From Gaiellasilicea sp037721555 (lineage in GTDB: Bacteria > Actinomycetota > Thermoleophilia > Gaiellales > Gaiellaceae): a DNA stretch of 64,000 nucleotides. The notes under the pieces are model-generated. The model was not told the origin of the DNA and ran no database searches. It saw only the letters and a list, made by a program, of their open reading frames with translations. Positions 23,606 through 31,380 of the stretch are shown here, in pieces. Both the position numbers and the translations under genes were made by a program. Where the stretch lies: contig JBBJOI010000009.1 of NCBI GenBank assembly GCA_037721555.1, positions 1 through 64,000 of the forward strand, in the 5' to 3' direction. Position 1 is the first letter of the stretch, and each line of letters begins with the position of its first letter.

Positions 23606-24204
23606 GCGAGCCTGCCCGCCGAGAGGTCCCGCGCGCTCTTGACGTCCGCATCGGATCCTCGACGAACGCGCTCCGACCGATCTCGTCGGCGGAGCGTTCG
23701 CTGGCTGCCGGCCCTCGCCAGTGGGTCGGTCTCGGCGCGATTGCTCTTGCGGCCGTCTCCGCCGACCAGCTGACGAAGCAGATCGTCTCGGGGACGCTCG
23801 CACTTGGCGAGTCGGCACACGTCGTCGGGCGATTCTCGATCCACCACGTCCAGAACTCCGGCATCGCCTTCGGCCTCTTCGCCGACGCGACCTCGATCGT
23901 GATCGGGCTGACTGCCATCGCCGTCACCTGGATGCTCGTCTTCTTCGCGCGCGCCGGTCGCCGGCATCCGATCCTTCCCGTCGCCCTCGGCTTCGTGCTC
24001 GGCGGCAGCATCTCGAACCTGCTCGACCGCGTTCGTCTCGGCCACGTCACGGACTTTCTCGACGTGCGCTTCTGGCCTGCCTTCAACCTCGCCGACTCCT
24101 TCATCGTGGTCGGGGTCGCAATCCTCTTCGCCGCACTCGCGGCCGCCGACCGCCGCCCGAGGGGGACGACGTCACGTGGCCACTCTCCGCTTTCGCGTCT
24201 CTGA
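23602..24204 (+). CDS. lspA: Lipoprotein signal peptidase
   Basis: A 200-residue type II signal peptidase, an aspartyl protease that cleaves prolipoproteins in the membrane. Conserved blocks are ADQLTKQIV, HHVQNSGIAFGLF, GGSISNLLDRVRLGHVTDFLDV (catalytic Asp) and AFNLADSFIVVG (second Asp). Four membrane helices are visible. The start is TTG 23602, overlapping the previous stop as TTGA; no ATG or GTG occurs in frame before the first helix. An N-terminal extension of ~40 residues precedes helix 1. It overlaps the rluD-like gene by 29 bp. Confidence 0.9.
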   Translation: MSEPARREVPRALDVRIGSSTNALRPISSAERSLAAGPRQWVGLGAIALAAVSADQLTKQIVSGTLALGESAHVVGRFSIHHVQNSGIAFGLFADATSIVIGLTAIAVTWMLVFFARAGRRHPILPVALGFVLGGSISNLLDRVRLGHVTDFLDVRFWPAFNLADSFIVVGVAILFAALAAADRRPRGTTSRGHSPLSRL

Positions 24205-25066
24205 GCCCGCCCGCGTCGACCGGGCGCTCTCCGCGCGCCCGGAGATCGGCTCGCGTTCGCTCGCGGAGCGCCTCGTTGCCGATGGCGCCGTTCTCGTCGA
24301 CGGCCGACCCCGGCAGAAGAGCCACCGACTGGAGGGCGGGGAGGAGGTCGTTGTCGAGCTCCCGGACGCCCGCGGGCCGCTGCAGCCCGAGCCGATGGCC
24401 CTCCATGTCGTGTGGGAGGACGAGTACCTCCTCGTGGTCGACAAGCCTGCGGGTGTCGTCGTCCATCCCGCCGGCGGTCACGCGAGCGGCACCCTCGTCC
24501 AGGGACTGCTCGCGTTCGACGTCGCCGGAGGTGACGACGACCGCCCTGGCATCGTGCACCGGCTCGACCGCGACACCTCTGGGCTCCTGGCTGTTGCGCG
24601 TTCCGAAGAGGCGCACGCGCGCCTCCAGGCGCTAATCCGGCGCCGGTCGCTCGAGCGGCGCTACCTGGCACTCGTGCGGGGGGAGCCCCGCTCGCGCACG
24701 GGCACGATCGAGGCGCCGATCGGTCGCGACCGAGCCGATCGCACCCGGCACTCCCTCGATACGGCTACGCCGCGCGAGGCGATCACGCACTTCGAGCTCG
24801 TCGAGGTCCTGCCGGAGCACTCCCTCCTCGAGGTCCGGCTCGAGACCGGCCGCACCCACCAGATCCGCGTGCACCTCGAGGCGATCGAGCTGCCGATCGC
24901 CGGCGATCCGGTCTACGGCGTCGCGGGCGACCTCGGCCTCGAGCGCCAGTTCCTCCATGCGGCGGCGCTCGCCTTCACGCATCCCTTCAGCGGTGAGCCC
25001 ATCGAGGTCGAGTCCCCGCTGCCGCTCGATCTCGGCGCCGCGCTCGAGCGAGCGCGCGCCGGCTGA
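24176..25066 (+). CDS. RluA-family 23S rRNA pseudouridine synthase (RluD-like)
   Basis: A 296-residue pseudouridine synthase. An S4-like N-terminal RNA-binding domain (RSLAERLVADGAVLVDGRP) precedes the catalytic domain with DKPAGVVVHPA and HRLDRDTSGLL, whose aspartate is the nucleophile, followed by LETGRTHQIRVH and FLHAAALAFTHP. It is most like RluD, which modifies helix 69 of 23S rRNA. The GTG start lies inside lspA, showing tight coupling. Confidence 0.9.
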   Translation: MATLRFRVSEPARVDRALSARPEIGSRSLAERLVADGAVLVDGRPRQKSHRLEGGEEVVVELPDARGPLQPEPMALHVVWEDEYLLVVDKPAGVVVHPAGGHASGTLVQGLLAFDVAGGDDDRPGIVHRLDRDTSGLLAVARSEEAHARLQALIRRRSLERRYLALVRGEPRSRTGTIEAPIGRDRADRTRHSLDTATPREAITHFELVEVLPEHSLLEVRLETGRTHQIRVHLEAIELPIAGDPVYGVAGDLGLERQFLHAAALAFTHPFSGEPIEVESPLPLDLGAALERARAG

Positions 25067-25100
25067 TCCTGCGCGGCAGCTCGTCCGCGCCAAGTCCGGC

Positions 25101-25225
25101 GGCGCAACAGGCTAGGGACAGTCCCTGAACGTACGACCAGGGCAGCTCCGTCCGTCGCGCCGGGTTTTACGGCGCAACCGGCCAGGGACAGGCCCTGAAC
25201 GTACGGCCAGGGACTGTCCCTGGAC
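25101..25225. repeat. Two direct copies of a GGGACAGTCCC palindromic repeat
   Basis: Copy 1 (25101-25142) and copy 2 (25171-25212) share GGCGCAAC, a near-palindrome CAGGGACAGNCCCTG and the following AACGTACGRCCAGGG. Copy 2 runs on into another AGGGACTGTCCCTGG. The 348-bp gap between rluD and rpsB (25067-25414) otherwise shows only the rpsB leader. The same palindrome core occurs at 32654. This looks like a REP family of the RAYT-mobilised type; no transposase gene is in the window. Confidence 0.6.
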
Positions 25226-25414
25226 TCCCGGCCGGAGGTGTCGAACCTGTGACAGAAGCGTTCCAAGTTGCGCACAGGTAGAGGCCGCTACACTGGCCTC
25301 GTTCTTTGTTCCCGACCCGGCGACCAGCAGGGGCGGGGGTGCCGCGGCGTCTCGCCCCGGTTCCGCCCCGAGCCCGCCGGAGTAGCGCAACCAACCAGGA
25401 AAGGGGCCAGTCCC

Positions 25415-26407
25415 TTGGCAGTCGTCTCCATGCGAGAGCTCCTGGAGGCCGGAGTCCACTTCGGTCACCAGACCCGCCGCTGGAACCCGAAGATGAAGCG
25501 ATTCATCTTCACCGAGCGCGGTGGTATCTACATCATCGACCTCCAGCAGACTTCAGAACTGCTCCAGGAGGCGTACGACTTCGCGCGCAACATCGCCGAG
25601 CGCGGTGGCACGATCCTGTTCGTCGGCACGAAGAAGCAGGCCCAGGACGCAGTCGCGCAGGAAGCGGCGCGTGTCGGGATGCCGTACGTGAGCAACCGCT
25701 GGCTCGGCGGCCTGCTGACGAACTGGAAGACGATCACCGACCGGATCGCGCACCTGCACGAGCTGCGGCGTCTGAAGACCGAGGGCCAGCTCGACCTGCT
25801 GCCGGCCAAGGAGCGCATCACGATGCTCGCGGAGCTCGAGAAGCTCGAGTCGAACCTCGGCGGGGTCGCCGATCTGCGCCGCCAGCCGGATGCGATCTTC
25901 ATCGTCGACCTGCGGAAGGAGCAGCTCGCGGTGCGCGAGGCGCGTCGGCTGGGCATGCCGATCCTGGCGCTCGTCGACACCAACTGCGACCCGGATGAGG
26001 CGGACTACATCATTCCCGGGAACGATGACGCGATCCGCTCCTGCAGCCTGATCGTCCGCGCGATTGCCAGTGGCATCGAGGCGGGTCAGAAGAAAGTCAC
26101 CGAGCGGGACTTCGAGCGTGGATCGGTGAACGGCAACGGCGAAGCTCCGCCGGCCGAGCCCCAGGAGGCTTCCACAGCTGAGGCAACCTCCACAGCTGAG
26201 GCAACCTCCACAGCCGAGGCAACCTCCACGACGGAGGCGTCTCCCGCAGCCGAGCCGGCACCACCTGCGGCCGATGAGACGCCGGCCGAGTACGAGCCGC
26301 TCAGCCAGGGTGAGACCGTCGTCGAGCCGGAGCAGCCGTCCGAGCTCACCGGTCAGGCGGCCGCCGACGAGCCCAACGTGAACACGAACGAGAGGGGCGA
26401 CCAGTGA
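25415..26407 (+). CDS. rpsB: 30S ribosomal protein S2
   Basis: A 330-residue S2; the conserved body is residues 1-235 (MRELLEAGVHFGHQTRRWNPKMKRFIF, LLTNWKTITDRI, PGNDDAIRSCSLIVRAI; partial quotes). An Ala/Glu/Thr-rich tail of ~90 residues follows, typical of actinobacterial S2 and here containing the repeat EATSTA. I chose TTG 25415 because it yields the expected MAVVSMRELLEAG start and AGGAAAGG lies upstream. ATG 25430 is an alternative. First gene of a translation/lipid operon. Confidence 0.95.
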   Translation: MAVVSMRELLEAGVHFGHQTRRWNPKMKRFIFTERGGIYIIDLQQTSELLQEAYDFARNIAERGGTILFVGTKKQAQDAVAQEAARVGMPYVSNRWLGGLLTNWKTITDRIAHLHELRRLKTEGQLDLLPAKERITMLAELEKLESNLGGVADLRRQPDAIFIVDLRKEQLAVREARRLGMPILALVDTNCDPDEADYIIPGNDDAIRSCSLIVRAIASGIEAGQKKVTERDFERGSVNGNGEAPPAEPQEASTAEATSTAEATSTAEATSTTEASPAAEPAPPAADETPAEYEPLSQGETVVEPEQPSELTGQAAADEPNVNTNERGDQ

Positions 26408-27213
26408 GCACCACGATCTCTGCAGATCTCGTCAAGCAGCTCAGAGACGCGACCGGCGCCGGCATGATGGCGTGCAAACAGGCGCTTCAGGAAAGCGACG
26501 GCGATCTCGAGGCGGCACGCACCCTCCTGCGCGAACGGGGCATCGCGCAGGCCGGCAAACGAGCCGACCGCGCGACGAACGAGGGGAAGGTCGGCTACCT
26601 GCAGACGGACGAGCGGGTGACCATGGTGGCGGTGGGCTGCGAGACCGAGCCCGTCTCGAACAACGACGATTTCATGGCCTGGGCGAAGAACGTGCTGCTC
26701 GCCGTGGAGGAGCGCGGTCTCGAGGCCCTTACCGAACTCGAGGACGAGCGGGTCGAGCTGATTGCCAAGCTCGGCGAGAACATCATCGTCACGGGTGCCG
26801 AGCGCTACGACGCGGGAGCCGGCGAGATCCTTGGCGCGTACGCCCACCCGCCCGCCAATAAGATCGGGGTCGTCGTGAAGCTCCGCGGCGGCACTCCCGA
26901 GCTCGCCCGCCAGCTGGCGATGCACATCTCCTTCGCCGCTCCCACCTGGATCACGAAGGACGACGTGCCGACCGAGTCGGTCGAGGCCGAGCGTCAGATC
27001 TACCTCAACTCCGACGAGCTGGCTGGCAAGCCTGAAGGCGCGAAGGAGAAGATCGTCGAGGGAATGCTCGCGAAGCGCTTCTTCGCCGCTCAACCGGGAG
27101 GCGCGTTGACCGAGCAGCCGTGGATCCACGAATCGTCCCAGACCGTCGGCCAGGCGCTGGCGGCCGGGGGCGCCACCGTGGTGGCGTTCAGGCGCCTGAC
27201 TGTCGCAGAATAG
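26404..27213 (+). CDS. tsf: Elongation factor Ts
   Basis: A 269-residue EF-Ts, the guanine-nucleotide exchange factor for EF-Tu. It begins with the UBA-like region LVKQLRDATGAGMMACKQAL and contains the signature VGYLQTDERVTMVAVGCETEPVSNNDDF (quoted from the first core repeat). GTG 26404 overlaps the rpsB stop (GTGA). Length is slightly under the 280-300 average. Ends immediately before an inverted repeat. Confidence 0.95.
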   Translation: MSTTISADLVKQLRDATGAGMMACKQALQESDGDLEAARTLLRERGIAQAGKRADRATNEGKVGYLQTDERVTMVAVGCETEPVSNNDDFMAWAKNVLLAVEERGLEALTELEDERVELIAKLGENIIVTGAERYDAGAGEILGAYAHPPANKIGVVVKLRGGTPELARQLAMHISFAAPTWITKDDVPTESVEAERQIYLNSDELAGKPEGAKEKIVEGMLAKRFFAAQPGGALTEQPWIHESSQTVGQALAAGGATVVAFRRLTVAE

Positions 27214-27224
27214 CCCGGTGGCCA

Positions 27225-27384
27225 AGAACTCGTTTCAGAATGTCGCTTCGTTGGCGGGTGATGGGTGGTGCGAGGCAAGGACGCAAGGAGCGTTCAGATG
27301 AGACATATGGACGCGACTGAGGACGCCGCACCGCACCACCCAGCGCGGCCCGACGAATCACGGTTTCATTCTGAAACGAGTTCT
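27225..27384. repeat. 160-bp inverted-repeat (MITE-like) element at the pyrH 5' end
   Basis: An 18-bp perfect terminal inverted repeat (AGAACTCGTTTCAGAATG at 27225-27242 and its complement at 27367-27384) encloses partly complementary arms, for example TGGGTGGTGCG against CGCACCACCCA, that could fold into a long hairpin. There is no transposase and no obvious target duplication. The right half supplies the Shine-Dalgarno, start codon and first residues of pyrH. Confidence 0.65.
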
Positions 27385-28161
27385 AGAGCGCCACTTGGGG
27401 CGGACAAGACGACAGATCGTCGACCGACGGGCGGCGCTTCTGCGTTCCGTCGCATCCTGCTGAAGCTCTCGGGCGAGGCGCTCATGGGCCCACGCGAGTA
27501 CGGGCTCGACCCGGGTACCGTCGAGACGATCGCCGCCGAGGTCATCGGCGTCCAGAATGAGGGTGTCGAGCTCGCAATTGTTGTCGGAGGAGGCAACATC
27601 TACCGAGGTCTTGCCGCCGCAGCCGGCGGGATGGACCGTGCGACGGGCGATTACGCCGGGATGCTCGCAACCGTCCTCAACGCCCTCACGCTGCAGGAGG
27701 CGCTCGAGCGTCAGGGCGCCGTGACGCGCGTTCTCTCGGCCCTCGAGGTCTCCGAGGTCGCCGAGCCGTACATCCGCCGCCGTGCCATGCGCCACCTCGA
27801 GAAGGGCCGCATCGTCATCTTCGCCGCCGGCACCGGGAACCCGTTCTTCACGACCGACACGGCGGCTGCCCTGCGAGCGCTCGAGATCGGGGCCGAGGCG
27901 ATCCTGATGGGGAAGAGCGGGACGAACGGCGTCTACGACGGGGACCCCCAGCTCGACCCGACAGCGACGTTCCTGCCCCAGCTCACACATCTCGAGGCGA
28001 TCGAGCGCGGCCTCCGCGTCATGGACACGACCGCCCTCTCCCTCTGCATGGAGAACGGACTGCCGATCCACGTGTTCGAGCTCGCGCCCGGCAATATCCT
28101 GCGCGTCGCCTCCGGCGAACGCGTCGGCACGATCATCTCGACCCCGAAGGAGGGCGTGTGA
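27298..28161 (+). CDS. pyrH: Uridylate kinase
   Basis: A 287-residue UMP kinase of the amino-acid-kinase fold: FRRILLKLSGEALMG, VVGGGNIYRGL, TGNPFFTTDTAA and LMGKSGTNGVYDGDP. A normal PyrH begins about 6 residues before KLSG. Here the only in-frame start codons lie far upstream, giving an N-terminal extension of ~50 residues encoded largely by an inverted-repeat element. ATG 27298 has AAGGAG at ideal spacing; ATG 27307 is close behind. The enzyme phosphorylates UMP to UDP. It overlaps frr. Confidence 0.9.
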   Translation: MRHMDATEDAAPHHPARPDESRFHSETSSRAPLGADKTTDRRPTGGASAFRRILLKLSGEALMGPREYGLDPGTVETIAAEVIGVQNEGVELAIVVGGGNIYRGLAAAAGGMDRATGDYAGMLATVLNALTLQEALERQGAVTRVLSALEVSEVAEPYIRRRAMRHLEKGRIVIFAAGTGNPFFTTDTAAALRALEIGAEAILMGKSGTNGVYDGDPQLDPTATFLPQLTHLEAIERGLRVMDTTALSLCMENGLPIHVFELAPGNILRVASGERVGTIISTPKEGV

Positions 28162-28724
28162 TGGCGACGATCGAGGAGTTCCTCGGCGACGCGACGCGAC
28201 GGATGGACAAGTCGATCGAGACGACGCGGAACGAGTTCAACAGCGTCCGTACGGGACGGGCCTCGACGGCGCTCCTCGATCGGATCACGATCGACTACTA
28301 CGGCGCGCCGACGCCGCTGAAGAACATGGCCACGATCGGCGCGCCGGAGGCCCGTCTGCTCACCGTGCAGCCGTTCGACCCGACGCAGGTCCGAGCGATC
28401 GAGAAGGCCGTGCAGGAGTCCGATCTGGGTCTGACCCCCTCGAACGACGGCAAGGTCATCCGGCTGCCGATCCCGCAGCTGACTGAGGAGCGGCGCAAGG
28501 AGCTCGTCAAGCTCGTGCGCCGGTACGGCGAGGACGGCAAGGTGGCGATCCGGAACGTCCGCCGCGACGTCATGCGACACCTCGAGGAGCTTGTCAAAAA
28601 CGGCGAAGTGGGCGACGACGAGGAGCGCCGGGCCGAGTCGCAGGTGCAGAAGTTGACGGACGAGCACACGAAGTCGATCGACGACCTGATGAAGAACAAA
28701 GAGGCCGAGATCATGGAGGTTTGA
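28161..28724 (+). CDS. frr: Ribosome recycling factor
   Basis: A 187-residue RRF with MATIEEFLGDATRRMDKSIE, FNSVRTGRAS, YYGAPTPLKNMATI and the three-helix C terminus ending LMKNKEAEIMEV. It splits post-termination ribosomes with EF-G. The ATG at 28161 overlaps the pyrH TGA; a GTG directly before it is also in frame. Its stop codon lies within a perfect hairpin that precedes uppS. Confidence 0.95.
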   Translation: MATIEEFLGDATRRMDKSIETTRNEFNSVRTGRASTALLDRITIDYYGAPTPLKNMATIGAPEARLLTVQPFDPTQVRAIEKAVQESDLGLTPSNDGKVIRLPIPQLTEERRKELVKLVRRYGEDGKVAIRNVRRDVMRHLEELVKNGEVGDDEERRAESQVQKLTDEHTKSIDDLMKNKEAEIMEV

Positions 28725-28744
28725 GGTCGCCACCGACCTCAAAC
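28719..28744. promoter_or_regulatory. Perfect 11-bp hairpin across the frr stop / uppS leader
   Basis: GTTTGAGGTCG (28719-28729), loop CCAC, and CGACCTCAAAC (28734-28744) form a perfect stem covering the frr TGA. There is no U-tract, so simple termination is unlikely. GGAGGT, a Shine-Dalgarno-like run, lies at 28715-28720. The hairpin could affect uppS initiation or be a small palindromic insert. Confidence 0.5.
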
Positions 28745-28776
28745 AGACCGACCTCGCTCGCAGCGTTGCGATCATC

Positions 28777-29433
28777 ATGGACGGGAACGGCCGCTGGGCG
28801 GAGCGCCGCGGGCTTCCTGTGGCAGAAGGTCATCGCGAAGGCACGCGCGCACTACGGAGGACGGTCGAGGCGGCAATCGACCTCGGCGTCCAGGCGCTCG
28901 CCGTCTACGCTTTCTCGACCGAGAACTGGACGCGGCCGGCCGACGAGGTCGAGTCCCTGATGGAGATCTTCGGAGAGACGATCGAGCGAGAGCTGCCCGA
29001 TCTCGCGAAGCAGGGCGTGCGCACGCGCTTCCTCGGCCGCCGCGACCGTGCGCCCGGGTGGCTCCAGGAGCGGATGCGCATGCTCGAGGTCGACACCGCT
29101 GGGAACGACCGGCTCGCACTCTGGATCGCGTTCGACTATGGCGGTCGCTCTGAGCTCGTCGAGGCGGCGAAGCGGCTCCTCAGAGCGGGCGCCGACCCGG
29201 CCGACCTCGACGAGGACACCTTTGCGGCCGAGCTGTATGCGCCGGAGCTTCCCGATCCGGACCTGCTGATCAGAACCTCGGGCGAGCTGCGACTCTCGAA
29301 CTTCATGCTCTGGCAGGTCGCCTACGCCGAGCTCGTCTTCGTCGAGACGCTCTGGCCGGACTTCGGCGAAGGGGATCTCCGGAGCGCGATCGTGGACTAC
29401 GCCACCCGGCGCCGGCGCTTCGGAGGACGATGA
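28777..29433 (+). CDS. uppS: Isoprenyl (undecaprenyl) diphosphate synthase
   Basis: A cis-prenyltransferase making the undecaprenyl carrier for peptidoglycan. It shows MDGNGRWAERRGLPVAEGH, YAFSTENWTRP, FDYGGRSELV and DLLIRTSGELRLSNFMLWQ. Translated from the only in-frame ATG (28777) it begins at the catalytic MDGNGR and is 218 residues long, short for the family. The upstream frame clearly encodes the expected preceding strand (LARSVAII), but no ATG, GTG or TTG exists between a stop at 28687 and 28777. A non-canonical start near 28726, a frameshift or a sequence error is possible. Confidence 0.85.
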   Translation: MDGNGRWAERRGLPVAEGHREGTRALRRTVEAAIDLGVQALAVYAFSTENWTRPADEVESLMEIFGETIERELPDLAKQGVRTRFLGRRDRAPGWLQERMRMLEVDTAGNDRLALWIAFDYGGRSELVEAAKRLLRAGADPADLDEDTFAAELYAPELPDPDLLIRTSGELRLSNFMLWQVAYAELVFVETLWPDFGEGDLRSAIVDYATRRRRFGGR

Positions 29434-30227
29434 ACCAACTGCTCTCGCGCATCCTCGTCACGATCGTGGCGCTGCCGCTCGTGCTCTGGATCGTCTATCT
29501 GGGCGGCTGGCCGCTCTTCGGCCTGGCGCTCCTCGTGGCGGTGCTCGCATTGCACGAGCTCTACGCGATGGCGCGAGCGCTGAGGCCGCTCGTGTTGGCT
29601 GGATACGCCGGCGCCGCCGCCACGCTGCTCGGGGCTCACCTCGGCGGCACGGCCTGGATGGCGGGTGGCTTCGCACTCACGCTGCTGCTCGCCTTCTTGC
29701 TGTACGGCATCGCCGAGACGCGGCAGTCGGGGACGATCACCATCGGCACGACCGTCCTCGGCGTCGCGTGGATCGGCCTCGGCCTCGCGCACCTGCTGCT
29801 GCTGCGTGACCTCCCCGAGTACGGGCGGCTGGCGATCTTCACCGTTCTGTTGGCGGTGTTCGCCGACGACACGGCCGCCTACTTCGTAGGTCGGCTGCTC
29901 GGACGACACAAGCTGGCACCGGGATTGTCGCCAGGGAAGACCTGGGAGGGCTTCGTTGCAGGGACGCTCGTCGCGGTCGCCGTCGTCTTCTTCGCCCTCT
30001 ACGAGGAGGGCTTCCTCACGATTCCGGAATCGGTTGCTCTCGGCGCCGCCCTGGCTCTTGCCGGGGTGGCGGGTGACCTCTTCGAGTCGGCGGTCAAGCG
30101 CGACCTGCAGGTGAAAGACTCGGGTCGCCTGCTCGGCGGCCACGGGGGCATGCTCGACCGGGTCGACGCCCACCTCTTCGCTGCGGTGGCGGCCTTCTAC
30201 GTGATCCTCGCGTTCGGCTATGGATAG
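29430..30227 (+). CDS. cdsA: Phosphatidate cytidylyltransferase
   Basis: A 265-residue integral membrane enzyme forming CDP-diacylglycerol from phosphatidate and CTP. It carries the CdsA signature near the C terminus (VKRDLQVKDSGRLLGGHGGMLDRVDAHLFA; partly quoted), preceded by FADDTAAYFVGR and LSPGKTWEGF. Seven or eight hydrophobic segments are visible. The ATG overlaps the uppS stop (ATGA). Confidence 0.93.
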   Translation: MNQLLSRILVTIVALPLVLWIVYLGGWPLFGLALLVAVLALHELYAMARALRPLVLAGYAGAAATLLGAHLGGTAWMAGGFALTLLLAFLLYGIAETRQSGTITIGTTVLGVAWIGLGLAHLLLLRDLPEYGRLAIFTVLLAVFADDTAAYFVGRLLGRHKLAPGLSPGKTWEGFVAGTLVAVAVVFFALYEEGFLTIPESVALGAALALAGVAGDLFESAVKRDLQVKDSGRLLGGHGGMLDRVDAHLFAAVAAFYVILAFGYG

Positions 30228-30245
30228 ACGGGTGAGGGGCGCGCC

Positions 30246-30251
30246 TACACT
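30246..30251 (+). promoter_or_regulatory. Candidate -10 box for leaderless dxr
   Basis: TACACT lies exactly 6 nt before GTG 30258, matching the TANNNT-N6-start pattern seen at many first genes in this window. It implies an internal promoter for dxr and favours 30258 over the in-frame GTG at 30252. Confidence 0.4.
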
Positions 30252-30257
30252 GTGCCC

Positions 30258-31334
30258 GTGACGCGGATCGCGCTGCTGGGCGCAACAGGCTCGATCGGAG
30301 AGCAGGCGATCGCGGTGGTCGAACGTCGGCCGGAGCTCGAGCTGTGCGCGCTCGCATCCGGATCGACCGACCTCCAATCGCTGGCGATGGCGCACCGCGT
30401 CAGGCACGTGCAGGTTGGCGGGAACCTCACCGCGCTGTTGGAGGTGGCCGAGCCCGACATCGTCCTGAACGCGGTTGTCGGCTTCGCCGGAGTCGAGGCG
30501 ACCCTGTGGGCACTCGAGCGTGGCGTCACGCTCGCGCTCGCAAACAAGGAGAGCCTGGTCGCAGCCGGAGAGCTCGCGCTGCGGGCGCAGGAGCGAGGCG
30601 GAGGGTTGCTCCTGCCAGTCGACTCGGAGCACAGCGCGCTCTTCCAGTGCCTCGAGAACCGTCCACTCGAGACGGTCGACTCGATCGTCCTGACCGCCTC
30701 GGGAGGTCCCTTCCGTGGGCAGACGCGCGAGGAGCTCGGTGATGTGACGGTCGAGGACGCTCTCGCTCATCCCACGTGGCGAATGGGACCGAAGATCACC
30801 GTGGACTCGGCCACGCTCGCGAACAAGGGCCTGGAGCTGATCGAGGCGCATTTCCTCTTCGGGCTGCCGTACGAGCGGATCGAGGTCGTCGTGCAGCCGA
30901 CCTCGGTGGTGCACGCGCTCGTCCGCTACCGCGACGGCGGTGCGCTGGCGCACGTGGGGTATCCAGACATGACCGTGCCGATCTCCTACGCCCTCACATA
31001 TCCGCACCGGGCCGCGACCGCGGTCCCCGCGCTCGATCTTGCTGCCGGGCTGACGCTCGAGTTCTCGGCTCCCGATCTCGAGACGTTCCCGCTGCTCGCT
31101 CTGGCGCGGCGCGCGGGCGAGCTCGGCGGCACGTTCCCGTGCGCGTTCAACGCTGCGAACGAGGTCGCCGTGAACGCGTTCCTTGCCGGCCGGCTGCCGT
31201 TCTTGGCGATAGCCGAGCTAGTCGAGGAGACGCTCGCCGCCGCCGACGGGTCGCCCGCGGGCGACCTGCACGAGCTGGTACAGGCCGATGCGGACGCTCG
31301 TCGACTCGCGGAGAGAGAGCTCGCCGTCTCGTGA
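30258..31334 (+). CDS. dxr: 1-deoxy-D-xylulose 5-phosphate reductoisomerase
   Basis: A 358-residue NADPH enzyme producing MEP in the non-mevalonate isoprenoid pathway. The N-terminal Rossmann motif is LLGATGSIGEQA. The active site shows ANKESLVAAG, PVDSEHSALFQCL, LTASGGPFRG and KITVDSATLANKGLE. I use GTG 30258, which gives the typical start MTRIALLGATGS. With ispG 1.4 kb downstream it links isoprenoid supply to uppS in the same cluster. Confidence 0.93.
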   Translation: MTRIALLGATGSIGEQAIAVVERRPELELCALASGSTDLQSLAMAHRVRHVQVGGNLTALLEVAEPDIVLNAVVGFAGVEATLWALERGVTLALANKESLVAAGELALRAQERGGGLLLPVDSEHSALFQCLENRPLETVDSIVLTASGGPFRGQTREELGDVTVEDALAHPTWRMGPKITVDSATLANKGLELIEAHFLFGLPYERIEVVVQPTSVVHALVRYRDGGALAHVGYPDMTVPISYALTYPHRAATAVPALDLAAGLTLEFSAPDLETFPLLALARRAGELGGTFPCAFNAANEVAVNAFLAGRLPFLAIAELVEETLAAADGSPAGDLHELVQADADARRLAERELAVS

Positions 31335-31380
31335 GCGCCCGTGTGCCTCGCCCGCGGTACCTGGCCGACGAGGGTTGCGA

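Noticed and set aside
25225..25275. A T-arm-like GGTTCGACACC on the minus strand
   Set aside because: The rest of a tRNA cloverleaf cannot be drawn; it overlaps the repeat region.
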